Shown here: positions 51,730 to 60,976 of the stretch, piece by piece | Position numbering within the stretch: the first letter of the stretch is position 1 | Layout of the letters: each line of letters begins with the position of its first letter | DNA from: CBDDBU01 sp965226045 | GTDB taxonomy: Bacteria; Pseudomonadota; Alphaproteobacteria; VGEJ01 | Assembly (NCBI GenBank): GCA_965226045.1 | Contig: CBDDBU010000028.1 | Span: forward strand, 372,001 to 436,000 | Direction: 5' to 3' | Length of the DNA: 64,000 bases | Translations under genes and position numbers: made by a program | The notes under the pieces: model-generated | What the model was told of the DNA's origin: nothing | Databases searched by the model: none | What the model saw: the letters and a program-made list of their open reading frames with translations, nothing else

Positions 51730-52785
51730 TTAGGTGCAGGCCAGGGCGTAGACGCCTTGGACGTTGGCGGGAAGTGGGTGCTCGCGCCAAGTCTCGCCGC
51801 CGTCCTCGGTGCCGAGGATTTGGCCCCGCCGTGCCGCCGCGTAGGCCCGCTGCGGATTGCGCGGGCTGAGGGCAATCTTCATCACCGTGCTGGCGATGTC
51901 GACGCCGTGGTCCCAGCGGCTCCAGGTCGCGCCGAGGTCCTCGCTTCGGTAGAGCGAGCCGGCATCGCCGGAGGCGGCGACGCTGAAGGCGCCGAACATG
52001 ACGCTCGGGTCGTGCGGCGAGACCTGAATGTCGCGGGCGTAGGTGAGCGGGGAGTGGAGGCCGATATCCATGTCCTGCCAGGTCGCGCCCCGGTCGTCAC
52101 TCTGAAAGAGCCCCATGCGGGTCGCGAGGTAGGGGGCGCCGGGCCGGGCGGCGCTGAACGCCAGCGCATGTGAATCCATAATTCCTTCGTTGTCGCTGTC
52201 GCTGAGGTCGCGGCTCTTGTAGCGATCGCGTTCGGCGAACGCGAGCAGCCCGGCGTTGCAGTCGACCCAGGTTCGGCCCCCATCGGGGCTGCGGGCCACG
52301 CCGCCGACCTCGAAGGCGGCGTAGAGCTCGTCGGGATCGGCAGGATCGACCGCCAGGCGAATGACCCGGGTCGGGATGCCGATATTGCACCTTCCCTGGG
52401 GCGCCACCACCGGCAGGCGGCGCCAGGTTGTGCCGGCATCGTCGCTGCGGTGGATCGACGTGCCCTCGGCGCCGACCAACAGGATGCGCGGATCGGCCGG
52501 GTGGATCAGAATCGACCACACCACCTCGGGCGGCCCGAGGGGCAATGCGGCCCAGCTGTCGCCAGCATCGGTGCTCTTGTAGGGGCCGACGTGGGTACCG
52601 GCGTAGAGCGTGGCCGGATCGTCGGGGTGGAGCACGATGGTCTGGACCTCGACCGCCTCGGGCAGACCAGCCGTGAGGGCCCCCCACTCTTCGGTTCCGG
52701 GGCTCAGCCGGTACAGTCCGTGAGTTCGCGCCCCCTCTGCGGCGGCGATCCACTGTCCGGCGCCCGCGAATACGTACGAGTCCAT
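51730..52785 (-). CDS. BNR/Asp-box repeat beta-propeller protein (sialidase/YCF48-like)
   Basis: This 351-residue predicted beta-propeller has six Asp-box type motifs (S/T-x-D-x-G-x-T/S-W). These include STDAGDSW, SDDAGTTW, SPDGGRTW, SDDRGATW, SEDLGATW and TEDGGETW. There is no signal peptide and no catalytic Tyr/Glu pattern of true sialidases, so it is more likely a structural or sensor propeller. The start at 52785 overlaps nothing and lies 17 bp after the GMC oxidoreductase stop, so they form an operon. Confidence 0.8.
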   Translation of the reverse strand: MDSYVFAGAGQWIAAAEGARTHGLYRLSPGTEEWGALTAGLPEAVEVQTIVLHPDDPATLYAGTHVGPYKSTDAGDSWAALPLGPPEVVWSILIHPADPRILLVGAEGTSIHRSDDAGTTWRRLPVVAPQGRCNIGIPTRVIRLAVDPADPDELYAAFEVGGVARSPDGGRTWVDCNAGLLAFAERDRYKSRDLSDSDNEGIMDSHALAFSAARPGAPYLATRMGLFQSDDRGATWQDMDIGLHSPLTYARDIQVSPHDPSVMFGAFSVAASGDAGSLYRSEDLGATWSRWDHGVDIASTVMKIALSPRNPQRAYAAARRGQILGTEDGGETWREHPLPANVQGVYALACT

Positions 52786-52802
52786 CCGCGAATCCTTCGT
52801 GC

Positions 52803-54288
52803 CTAGATCGCATTCGTGCGCATCTGTTCGGCGATGTAGTCCGCCTCGCGGAGCGCCAGCGCGACAATGGTCAGGGTTGGATTGCAGCCGCCAGCGGTCG
52901 CGAAGATGCTGCCGTCGGCCACAAACAAGTTGGCGATGTCGTGGGACTGGCCCCACGGGTTGACGACGCCGGCGCGCGGAGTCTCTCCCATCCGGCAGGT
53001 GCCCATGTTGTGGGAGCCCGGCATCGGCGGACTTTCCAACACCCGGCTGGCGCCCGCCGCCATCATCAGTTCCGAGCACTGCTTCAACGCGTGGTTGCGC
53101 ATGGCGATGTCGTTGGGGTGGTCGTCGATGTTGATGTTTGGAATGGGCAGGCCGTGGGCGTCGCGCTCCGTCTCGTGCAGGCTCACGCCGTTGCTTTCGA
53201 TGGGCATGTCCTCGCCATTGATGAAGATGCCAGCGACGTGGTTGTAGGCTGCGGCGTCGCGCGTGAACTCTCGGCCCCAGCCGCCGGGGCGGAGGAACGC
53301 CGCGAAGTTGGGCAGCCCGAGCGACATGGTGCCGAACAGATAGCCGCCGACGAAACCGCGCCCCTCGTCGTGGCGCCATTCGTCGCGCACCAGACCGGCG
53401 GCCACGGTGCCGCGATGGAAGTTCACCGGCCGGTCGAACACGCCATAGACGTACCCGGTCATGTGCCGGGTCCAGTTCTTGCCGACCAGGCCGGACGAGT
53501 TGGCGAGTCCGTCGGGATAAACGTTCGAGGCCGAGTTGAGTAGGAGGCGGGGGCTCTCGATGGCATTGCAGGCGACCACCACCACCCGCGCCTTCTGCAG
53601 GTGCTGGTGGTGGTCACGGTCGGCGTAGACCACGCCGGTCACGGTGCCGGCCGGGTCGTGTTCGATGCGCAGCGCCATGCAGCGCGCCCGCAGCTCGAAG
53701 TGGCCGGTGGCCTCGGCCTTGGGGATCTCGGCGTACAGCGTCGACCATTTTGCGCCCGAGCGGCAGCCCTGGATGCAAAAGCCGATTTGATCGCAGGCGT
53801 TGCGGCCGTCGCGCGGCTCGGAGTTGATGGCCATGTAGGAGGTGTTGACCTGGCGATAGCCGAGGCGCCGAGCGCCATGACTGAACACTTTGAAATTGTT
53901 GGTCTCGGGCAGGTGCGGGATGCCGTGGGTCCCGGTGATGCCCATGTTGTCTTCGGCCTTGGTGTAGTACGGCTCGAGGTCGGAGAGCGAGATCGGCCCA
54001 GTCGCGGGCGATATCGCCGCTGCCCGTCACCGTGCGCTTATCGGTCCAGGTGAACATGTCGTAGGCGTCGTATTCGTCGTTGACGACGTCGGTGAGCTTG
54101 AGGCGTGGGCCGGCCTCGAGACAGACAACGCCAATGCCCTTTTGACACAGCTCGTGGGCGACGGTGCCCCCGGACGCACCGGACCCAATGATGACGACGA
54201 CCGACTCATCGTCGTGGGCAAAGGTCGCCGCCGCTACCTCGTCGTCATAGGTGGTGTCATCGTGCGGATCGTCGGCGTGGGTGGCCAT
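52803..54288 (-). pseudogene. GMC-family FAD oxidoreductase with internal deletion and frameshift
   Basis: The N-terminal frame from 54288 reads VVVIIGSGASGGTVAHELCQ and VVCLEAGPRLKLTDVVNDEY up to TVTGSGDIARDW. After an extra G it continues in another frame as LSDLEPYYTKAEDNMGITGT. The end is PGSHNMGTCRMGETPRAG and GGCNPTLTIVALALREADYI, the GMC catalytic His and Asn loops. The region between, normally containing the GGTTxHWxG motif that contacts FAD, is missing by about 50 residues. Loss of this motif would prevent FAD binding. Related alcohol or gluconate dehydrogenases are about 550 residues. Confidence 0.8.
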
Positions 54289-54474
54289 GCCGATCTCCCT
54301 ACCCTTGCCGGATCACGAGAGCATCGCGAATCGCAATCTTGCCCAAGAAAGCAGGTCCGACACAACGCCCACGTCCACGCGTCTCGTCGCAGAGAGACAC
54401 TCACGAATTAGGTGTTGGCCATCTGTGGCAGGGCCTCCATATTAAATGACGTGGCGGGCCGGAGGACCGCATTC

Positions 54475-55219
54475 GTGGCCCAAGCCCTGCGACGCAAACT
54501 CACCACCATCCTCTCCGCCGACGTGGCCGGCTACAGCCGGCTCATGGACGAGGACGAAGTCGCCACCGTCGAGACGCTGATGGCGTACCGCGGAGCGATC
54601 GGCGGCTTCGTCGAGCGCCACCAGGGCCGCGTCGTGAGCACAGCGGGCGATGGCCTGCTGGCGGACTTCGACAGCGTCGTCGAGGCGGTGCCGTGCGCTG
54701 CCGAGATCCAAGGCGAGCTCAACGCCCGCAACACCGAGGTTGCCGAGGCGCGCCGGATGGTGTTCCGGATCGGCACCAACCTCGGCGACGTCATCGTCGA
54801 GGATGGCGATATTTATGGCGAGGGCGTCAACATCGCGGCGCGGCTGCAGAGCCTGGCCGAGCCCGGTGGTATCTGCATCTCGGGCACCGTGTTCGAGCAG
54901 GTGCGGAACAAACTTAGCCTCGGCTACGATTTTCTCGGCCCGCGGGCGGTCAAGAACATCGGCGAGCCGGTCCCCCACCTACCGCGTCCAGCTGAGCGGC
55001 GACTCGGCCACGGCAAAGCCCCGCGAGGCCCGCGACGAGGTCGCGGCCGAGCCGAAGAACAAGGGGCAACGGACCCGCGACCAGCGACTCGTCGCTGCGC
55101 TGGTGGAGGGTCTTGGCCGTCCCGGCGATCGCGTTGGCGCGCTGAGCGCGATCACGGGCGAGCGGTTCGGCTACGATCTCACCGCGTGGCGGGCGTGGTG
55201 GGCGGCCCAGGATAGGTGA
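54475..55219 (+). pseudogene. Class III adenylate cyclase-like gene with C-terminal frameshift
   Basis: From GTG at 54475 the product reads RRKLTTILSADVAGYSRLMD, with metal Asp, then GRVVSTAGDGLLADFDSVVE, with the second Asp, and GVNIAARLQSLAEPGGICIS, so the catalytic domain is complete. After KNIGEPV a run of five C (four expected) shifts the frame. The continuation YRVQLSGDSATAKPREARDE and ERFGYDLTAWRAWWAAQDR is a HEAT-like C-terminal tail in another frame. The cyclase domain may still be made if translation ends early. The extra C could be a sequencing error. Confidence 0.7.
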
Positions 55220-56048
55220 GGTCCGCGCCGTTCGGCCCGCTGGCGCAGCGCATGCCGACCATGTCGAGCCTGATGTCGGCCGGGTTGCCGTGGCGGTAGC
55301 TGGTGCGTAGACAATAGGGATTGCTCCCCCAACCCCCGCCCCGCAGCGCCACCCATTCGGAGTGGCCCGGGAAGCGGCTGGAGGTCCATTCCCAGACGTT
55401 GCCGGCCATGTCGAGAAGGCCGAACGGCGAGGCGCCATCGGGGTAGCTACCGACCGCAGCCGTGCATCAATAGCCATCCGCGAGATCGACATCGCAGCAC
55501 GCGATAGCGCCGAAATTGGCCCGTCGCGGCCGGCCCGCGGCCGGCGGATCGTCGCCCCACGGGAAACGCCGCCCGTCGTAGCCGCGCGCGGCGAATTCCC
55601 ATTCCTGCTCGGTCGGCAGGCGCAGACCGTGGAAGCCGCAAAAGGCCGCCGCATCTCGCGCCGATACCTGCACCACCGGATGGTCCCAGCGCCGCTGCAA
55701 GCCGGTGCGCGGCCCGCTCGGGTGGCGCCAATCGGCGCCTTCGGTCAAGCGCCAACGGCGGCCCCAAACCCAGCCGGCGCCACGCGTCTCAGCATCGGAG
55801 CGATAGTCACTCGCGGCCACGAAGTCGGCGAACTGGCGGTTTGTGACTTCGTACCGCATGATGCGGAATGGTTCGACGGTTACCGTTTTCGGCGCTTCGT
55901 TGGCGTCGCTCCCAGCATCGCCCATGACGAAACGCCCGCCCGGGACCGACACAAGATCGAGGCCGGTCTCGGCCCTCGCGCCGCCCGCGCCGAGCACCGG
56001 GACCAGGCCCGCGACCAGGCCTGAGGTCAGTATGGCCCGCCGCCACAT
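55179..56048 (-). pseudogene. Formylglycine-generating-enzyme (SUMF1) family protein with in-frame UGA
   Basis: The first 193 residues (signal peptide LVAGLVPVLGAGGARA, then GGRFVMGDAGSDANEAPKTV and LRLPTEQEWEFAARGYDGRR) end at a UGA at 55467-55469 after DVDLADGY. The same frame then continues CTAAVGSYPDGASPFGLLDM and AGNVWEWTSSRFPGHSEW to a normal stop at 55179. The C-terminal RGGGWGSNPYCLRTSYRHG includes the usual active-site/Cys loop. The protein is likely periplasmic. A single nonsense change inactivates it. Confidence 0.75.
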
Positions 56049-56096
56049 CGTCGGAGTCTACGCGGGGCGGCGATCCCTCACTGGCAGGTTGCCGGC

Positions 56097-56912
56097 GTGC
56101 GTTGGCTGATCGAGCCTGGGCGCTATGCGGTCATTCTGCTAGCGGCGGGCTTCGCCCTGCTGCCGGTCGTCTGGATGACGACGCTCGCCTTCAAGCCGAT
56201 TTTGGAATGGAACGTCGCCGGGGGCGCCGCGACGTGGCTGCCGAAGACGCCGACGTTGACCAATTTCGTGGTTCTCTTCGCCGGTCCAGCCGGCGGCCGT
56301 GCCAGCCACGCGATCCTCGCGAGTCTTGTGACCGCCACGCTCGGCACGCTGCTCGCGGGCGGCGTCGGCACCCTCGCCGCCTACGCTGTCTCGCGTTTCA
56401 AGCTGTTGCCGTCCATCGGCCTGGCGGCGCTGATGCTGCGCCTGTTTCCGCCGCTGGTGTTCATCGTGCCGGTGATGGTCATGTGGACGCACCTCGATCT
56501 GATCGACACGTGGATGGGGATGGCGCTGATCTACGGCACGCTTAACGTCCCATTCTCGTACTGGCTCATGAAGACTTTTTTTGACGAAGTACCGGTCGAG
56601 ATGGAAGAAGCCGCTCTGGTCGAGGGCTGTAGCCACTGGCGCGCGTTCGTGCGCATCACCCTGCCGATGGTCAGGGCGCCGTTGGCGACGACCGGGTTGT
56701 TCGTCTTCATCTTGTGCTGGAGCGACTACAGCGTCGCGCGGATCCTGACCAACCACCAATGGGTCACGGTGCCGGTTTTCCTGGACGGCTTGACCACCTA
56801 CGGACCCAAGGCGGCGCTGGGCGTGATCGCGACCCTACCGCCGATCGTCCTCGGCCTATTGATTCAGCGCGATCTTGTGCGCGGCCTCACCTTCGGAGCG
56901 CTGAAGCAATGA
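56097..56912 (+). CDS. ABC transporter permease (MalG-like), without partner genes
   Basis: This 271-residue inner-membrane permease begins with GTG at 56097 (MRWLIEPGRYAVILLAAGFA). It has six hydrophobic segments. The EAA loop is MEEAALVEGCSHWRAFVRIT, and IQRDLVRGLTFGALKQ forms the C-terminus. It has no adjacent binding protein, second permease or ATPase. The downstream methyltransferase gene overlaps by four bases. Either the other transporter genes lie elsewhere or they were lost. Confidence 0.88.
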   Translation: MRWLIEPGRYAVILLAAGFALLPVVWMTTLAFKPILEWNVAGGAATWLPKTPTLTNFVVLFAGPAGGRASHAILASLVTATLGTLLAGGVGTLAAYAVSRFKLLPSIGLAALMLRLFPPLVFIVPVMVMWTHLDLIDTWMGMALIYGTLNVPFSYWLMKTFFDEVPVEMEEAALVEGCSHWRAFVRITLPMVRAPLATTGLFVFILCWSDYSVARILTNHQWVTVPVFLDGLTTYGPKAALGVIATLPPIVLGLLIQRDLVRGLTFGALKQ

Positions 56913-57613
56913 CGAGGGGTCCTGGCGACGGCGCCCAGGACCAATGGCTGGCGCGGCTGAGGGCGGCCGATGCGTACAACGGTTGGATCTTCGGGCAGAT
57001 CGAGGCGCACCTGGGCGCCGACGTGCTCGAAGTCGGGTGCGGCGCGGGCGCATTCACGGCGCGGTTGGCGGCGCGCGCACGCCAGGTCCACGCCATCGAC
57101 ATCGATGCCGCCTCGGTCGCCAGCGTGCGGCGCGCCGTCGACCTCCCGAACGTCCAGGTCGAGCAGGCCGACATCACGCGCGTGAATTGGTCGGGGCGTT
57201 TCGACACCGTCGTCATGCTCGACGTGCTGGAGCACCTGGAGGATGACGTGGCGATGGCGACCCGGCTGCACCAAGCCCTGGCGCCGGGAGGACGACTCAT
57301 CGTCAAGGTGCCTGCCATGCCATCGCTCCACGGGGCGCAAGACCGGGCGGTCGGTCACTACCGCCGCTACCCCGCACGCGGCCTCGAGGCGGTGCTGAAG
57401 GCGGCCGATTTCGCCGACATCCAGCGCCGGCACTTCAACGTCGCCGGAGTCGCCGCTTGGTGGCTGAACGGCCGGCTGCTGCGACGCGCGGGGCCGCCAT
57501 CCGCGCAGATCAGCATTTTCGAGACGCTCGTCCCGGTGTTGCGCAGCCTCGACGTCCTGACCCGATTCGGCATCGGATTGTCACTGTTCGCTGTCGCGGT
57601 GAAGCCGCGCTAA
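56909..57613 (+). CDS. Class I SAM-dependent methyltransferase
   Basis: This 234-residue methyltransferase (UbiG/Methyltransf_11 type) starts at the ATG at 56909 overlapping the permease stop. Motif I is VLEVGCGAGAFTARLA, and the acidic residue is in VHAIDIDAASV. Motif II/III regions are FDTVVMLDVLEHLEDDVAMA and LAPGGRLIVKVPAMPSLHG. FETLVPVLRSLDVLTRFGIG lies at the C-terminus. It resembles lipid- and sugar-modifying enzymes that follow glycosyl transfer. Coupling to a permease gene is unusual. The native substrate is unknown. Confidence 0.9.
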   Translation: MTRGPGDGAQDQWLARLRAADAYNGWIFGQIEAHLGADVLEVGCGAGAFTARLAARARQVHAIDIDAASVASVRRAVDLPNVQVEQADITRVNWSGRFDTVVMLDVLEHLEDDVAMATRLHQALAPGGRLIVKVPAMPSLHGAQDRAVGHYRRYPARGLEAVLKAADFADIQRRHFNVAGVAAWWLNGRLLRRAGPPSAQISIFETLVPVLRSLDVLTRFGIGLSLFAVAVKPR

Positions 57614-57838
57614 GCGGCGCGCGTGTAGTGTGATGGAATCGGGTGTCGCCGGGGGAGTTTGGTTAGTTCAAGAACTGGCGGGATTGGCGGATTAATGGCT
57701 ATCAAAGAGCACCCATCCCCCGGTGTGGAACGGCGTGCAAAGTTGACCCCTGTTGAGGGGTGATCGGCGTCCAAATTTGCCCCCCTGAGCCTGGCTAGTC
57801 CAAGTCACCTCGTTTTTGGGCGGACGAGGTGGTGGGGG

Positions 57839-59350
57839 ATGTTGGTCGTGGAGACGATAGCGCGGATCCGGCGGGAGTATTTCGTCAAGGGGAAGCCGAT
57901 CAAGGAGATCGTGCGGGACGTGAAGGTCTCGCGCAACACGGTGCGCAAGGTGATCCGTTCGCAGGCGACGGCGTTCACCTACGACCGGCGGGTCCAGCCG
58001 ATGCCGAAGCTGGGGCCGTGGACGGCCGAGCTGGAGCGGATGCTGGAGGCCAACGAGACCAAGTCGAAGCGGGAGCGGCTGACGCTGCTACGGATCTCCG
58101 AAGCCCTCGAGGGTCTGGGCTATGGCGGCGGCTACGACGCGGTGCGGCGCTACGCCAAGGCGTGGCGGTGGCGCCGTTCGGCATCGACGGCGCAGACCTA
58201 TGTGCCGTTGGTGTTCTCGCCGGGCGAGGCCTATCAGTTCGACTGGAGCCACGAGTACGTGGTGCTGGCGGGGGTGACGACCAAGGTCAAGGTCGCGCAC
58301 GTCCGGCTGTGCCACAGCCGAATGTTCTTCGTCCGCGCTTATCCGCGCGAGAGCCAGGAGATGGTGTTCGACGCCCACGACCGGGCATTCCGGCTGTTCC
58401 AGGGTGCCTGCCGGCGAGGCATCTACGACAACATGAAGACGGCGGTGCAGACCGTCCTCATCGGCAAGGAGCGCGCGTTCAACCGGCGCTTCGTGCAGAT
58501 GTGTGGCCACTACCTGGTCGAACCGACAGCATGCACGCCGGGAGCGGGATGGGAGAAGGGGCAGGTCGAGAACCAGGTCGGGATCATCCGCGGTCGGTTC
58601 TTCACCCCGCGGCTGCGCTTCAAGACCTACGACGAGCTCAACGCCTGGCTCTTGGACCAGTGCGTCGCCTACGCCCGGGGTCATCCCCACCCGGTGTTCA
58701 AGGACAGGACTGTCTGGCAGGTGTTCGAGGACGAGCGTCCGTCCCTGGTCGGCTATCGCGGGCCGTTCGACGGCTTCCACGCGGTCCCGGCGTCGGTGTC
58801 GAAGACCTGCCTGGTGCGCTTCGACAGCAACAAGTACAGCGTGGCGGCGCGCGCCGTCGGCCGTCCGGTCGAGGTCCATGCCTACGCCGATCGCATCGTC
58901 ATCCGCCAGGACGGCGAGATCGTCGCCGAGCATGCCCGGCGCTTCGGCCGCGACCAGACCGTCTATGACCCGTGGCACTAGGTGCCCGTGCTGGCGAGGA
59001 AGCCCGGTGCGCTTCGTAACGGCGCGCCGTTCAAGGACTGGGCGCTGCCCGGCGCCCTGGGTCGCGTGCGCGTCCGGCTCGCCGGCCACGACGACGGCGA
59101 CAGGCAGATGGTCGAGATCCTCACCGCCGTGCTGGCGGATGGGCTGGCGGCGGTGGAGGCCGCCTGTGCCGAGGCGCTCGCTGGCGGCGTGTGCAGCGCC
59201 GACGTCGTGCTCAACATCCTCAATCGTCGGCGCCAGCCGTCCGAGACGGCGCCGATCCCGACGCCCGCGAACCTGCGTCTTCGCTTTGAGCCGGTGGCCG
59301 ATTGCACCCGCTACGACCGCTTGAGGGGGGTCGGCCATGGAGCGCCATGA
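57839..59350 (+). pseudogene. istA: IS21 transposase istA with an amber stop
   Basis: The first part (380 codons) has the HTH IREIVRDVKVSRNTVRKVIR-like region and the DDE domain (YQFDWSHEYVVL, IYDNMKTAV, GWEKGQVENQVG). It ends DQTVYDPWH with TAG at 58979-58981. The same frame then continues VPVLARKPGALRNGAPFKDW through a normal IstA C-terminus to 59350, overlapping istB. TAC to TAG at the usual DPWHY explains the stop. The truncated protein lacks about 120 C-terminal residues. Confidence 0.85.
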
Positions 59351-60065
59351 GGTCCTGGAGATGATGGCCGCACTCAAGCTCGCCGGCATGCGCGACGCGT
59401 TCGACGAGGTGCTCGCCGACGGCCTCAAGCGCCAGCATCCGATGCAGCGAATCATCGGCGAGCTGTTGAAGGCCGAGATCGCCGACAAGCAGGCGCGATC
59501 CATCAAGTACCAGATGAGTGGCGCCAAGCTGCCGCTGGCCAAGGAGCTGGCCGACTTCGACTTCACCGACACCCCGGTCAACGAGCCGCTGGTCCGCGAG
59601 TTGGCGGTCGGCGGCTTCCTGGCCAACCAGCGCAACGCCGTGCTGATCGGCGGCACCGGCACCGGCAAGAGCCATCTCGCCGTCGCCATCGCGCGGGCCT
59701 GCATCCGCGATGGCGCCCGGGGCCGCTTCTTCAACGTCGTCGACCTGGTCAACCGGCTCGAGGCCGAAGCCCGCGCCGGCCGCCAGGGCCGGCTCGCCGA
59801 TCAGCTGGCCCGGCGCGACCTCGTCATCCTCGACGAGCTCGGCTACCTGCCCTTCGCCCAAACCGGAGGCCAGCTGCTGTTCCACCTCGTCAGCCGGCTC
59901 TACGAGCGCACCTCGATCATCGTCACCACCAACCTGACCTTCGGCGAATGGCCGTCCGTCTTCGGCGACGCCAAGATGACCACCGCGCTCCTCGATCGTC
60001 TGACGCACCACTGCGAGATCATCGAGACCGGAAACGACTCCTGGCGCTTCAAGAATCGGTCCTAA
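59337..60065 (+). CDS. istB: IS21 helper ATPase IstB
   Basis: This 242-residue AAA+ protein of the DnaC/IstB family organises IstA on target DNA. The Walker A motif is LIGGTGTGKSHLAVAIA, Walker B is LVILDELGYLPFAQ and sensor 1 is IIVTTNLTFGEW. The frame is intact and it overlaps the end of istA by 14 bp. With istA damaged it would need another intact copy to move this element. Confidence 0.95.
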   Translation: MERHEVLEMMAALKLAGMRDAFDEVLADGLKRQHPMQRIIGELLKAEIADKQARSIKYQMSGAKLPLAKELADFDFTDTPVNEPLVRELAVGGFLANQRNAVLIGGTGTGKSHLAVAIARACIRDGARGRFFNVVDLVNRLEAEARAGRQGRLADQLARRDLVILDELGYLPFAQTGGQLLFHLVSRLYERTSIIVTTNLTFGEWPSVFGDAKMTTALLDRLTHHCEIIETGNDSWRFKNRS

Positions 60066-60451
60066 AGGCAACCGATCCACCTGCGGCCCGGTCGCCCAGG
60101 TGGGCCCACAGGAACCTCCCACACGCGGTCCGCCGCCAGCCGCGTGGTGGGCGCGTCGGCCCGCGCGCGGGCCCCTCCTATGGACTACCTGTACGACCTC
60201 CGCCGTGCATCCCCAAAGGGGTCAACATTGCACGCCGATAGGGGGTCAATGTTCAACGCCGATTGACAGACTAGCGAAAGGGATTGCAAGTCTGGGAGGT
60301 GAACCGCCGCGCGATCCACACCTCGTTTCGGGTTGCCGGACCCGGTGGCTACGAGATCAGGATCACGTCATCACACGCGGGCGGGCGGGCGGGCTAAGCT
60401 CAGACGAGGGCCCACGCGGCAGCATCTCGCGGGCATAGAGGCGCAAGTCGC

Positions 60452-60751
60452 TCACGCGCTTCCCTGCGGCGGCCCACCCATAGCCTCGTCCTCGCCGATC
60501 GCTCGCTCAATGTCGTCGAGCAACGTGGTAAGCGCGGCCTCGATCTGCTCGCGAGCGATCCCTTCTTCCAACATGACGCCGAGCAGTTCGGCCGCCCCGT
60601 GAAGGGCCACTGAGAAGCGTGGAAGCCCCTCGCTCACCTCCCATGCCGCCGCCGCCGGGAGCAGAGCCCCTCTCACCATCTGTTGGGTGTGGCAGATCGG
60701 GCATTCGTCGGTCATGTCGTGCTGGGTCAGTTGCTGAAGGTCGACGGCCAT
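60452..60751 (-). CDS. Hypothetical protein with a CxxC zinc-like motif
   Basis: This 99-residue soluble protein begins MAVDLQQLTQHDMTDECPIC with HTQQ following, giving one CPICH pair. The helical region ALHGAAELLGVMLEEGIARE and QIEAALTTLLDDIERAIGED follows. Only one Cys/His pair is seen, so metal binding would need dimerisation. The function is unknown. It stands between IS21 and an endonuclease remnant. The sequence 60269-60451 holds nothing recognised. Confidence 0.5.
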   Translation of the reverse strand: MAVDLQQLTQHDMTDECPICHTQQMVRGALLPAAAAWEVSEGLPRFSVALHGAAELLGVMLEEGIAREQIEAALTTLLDDIERAIGEDEAMGGPPQGSA

Positions 60752-60781
60752 CGTGTCACCTTGGAATTGCCCCGGGAGCCG

Positions 60782-60976
60782 TCACCGCGTGTCGGCGATC
60801 CCCGGCTGCTCGATGAAGGGGTTGCGCGTGCCTTGCAGGGTCTCGATAGCACCGTTGCGCCAACGCTCCCAGGCGCTGGGTGGAGTCCCGGTGTTCCAGG
60901 TCTTGAGGGTCGCCAGCATATCCGGCTCGATCGGCAGCCCGTAGTCCTGGTGCAGAAGACGGCTCGGACGACGACG
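60782..60976 (-). pseudogene. Endonuclease I (EndA/NucM) family, C-terminal remnant
   Basis: The minus-strand frame reads YGLPIEPDMLATLKTWNTGT, then PPSAWERWRNGAIETLQGTR with NPFIEQPGIADTR and a stop at 60782-60784. WERxRNxxIExxQGxRNPFI is the typical ending of the periplasmic endonuclease I family. The front of the gene, including the catalytic His, is missing because the IS256-type copy C begins at 60977. The missing half is not found beyond the IS right end. Confidence 0.75.

Larger units (their letters stand above)
57724..60268 (+). mobile_element. IS21-family element
   Basis: Ends TGTGGAACGGCGTGCAA (57724) and the complement at 60268 bound istA and istB. Repeated ends typical of IS21 are CGGCGTGCAAAGTTGACCCC at 57731-57750 and a second copy from 57765. 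On the right are GGGGTCAACATTGCACGCCG at 60218-60237 and another at 60241-60261. No matching target duplication is seen at the outer ends. Confidence 0.85.

Noticed and set aside
55467..55469. UGA as selenocysteine or tryptophan codon
   Set aside because: Other genes end normally with UGA and no selenocysteine insertion element or selenoprotein gene is seen; a nonsense change is simpler.
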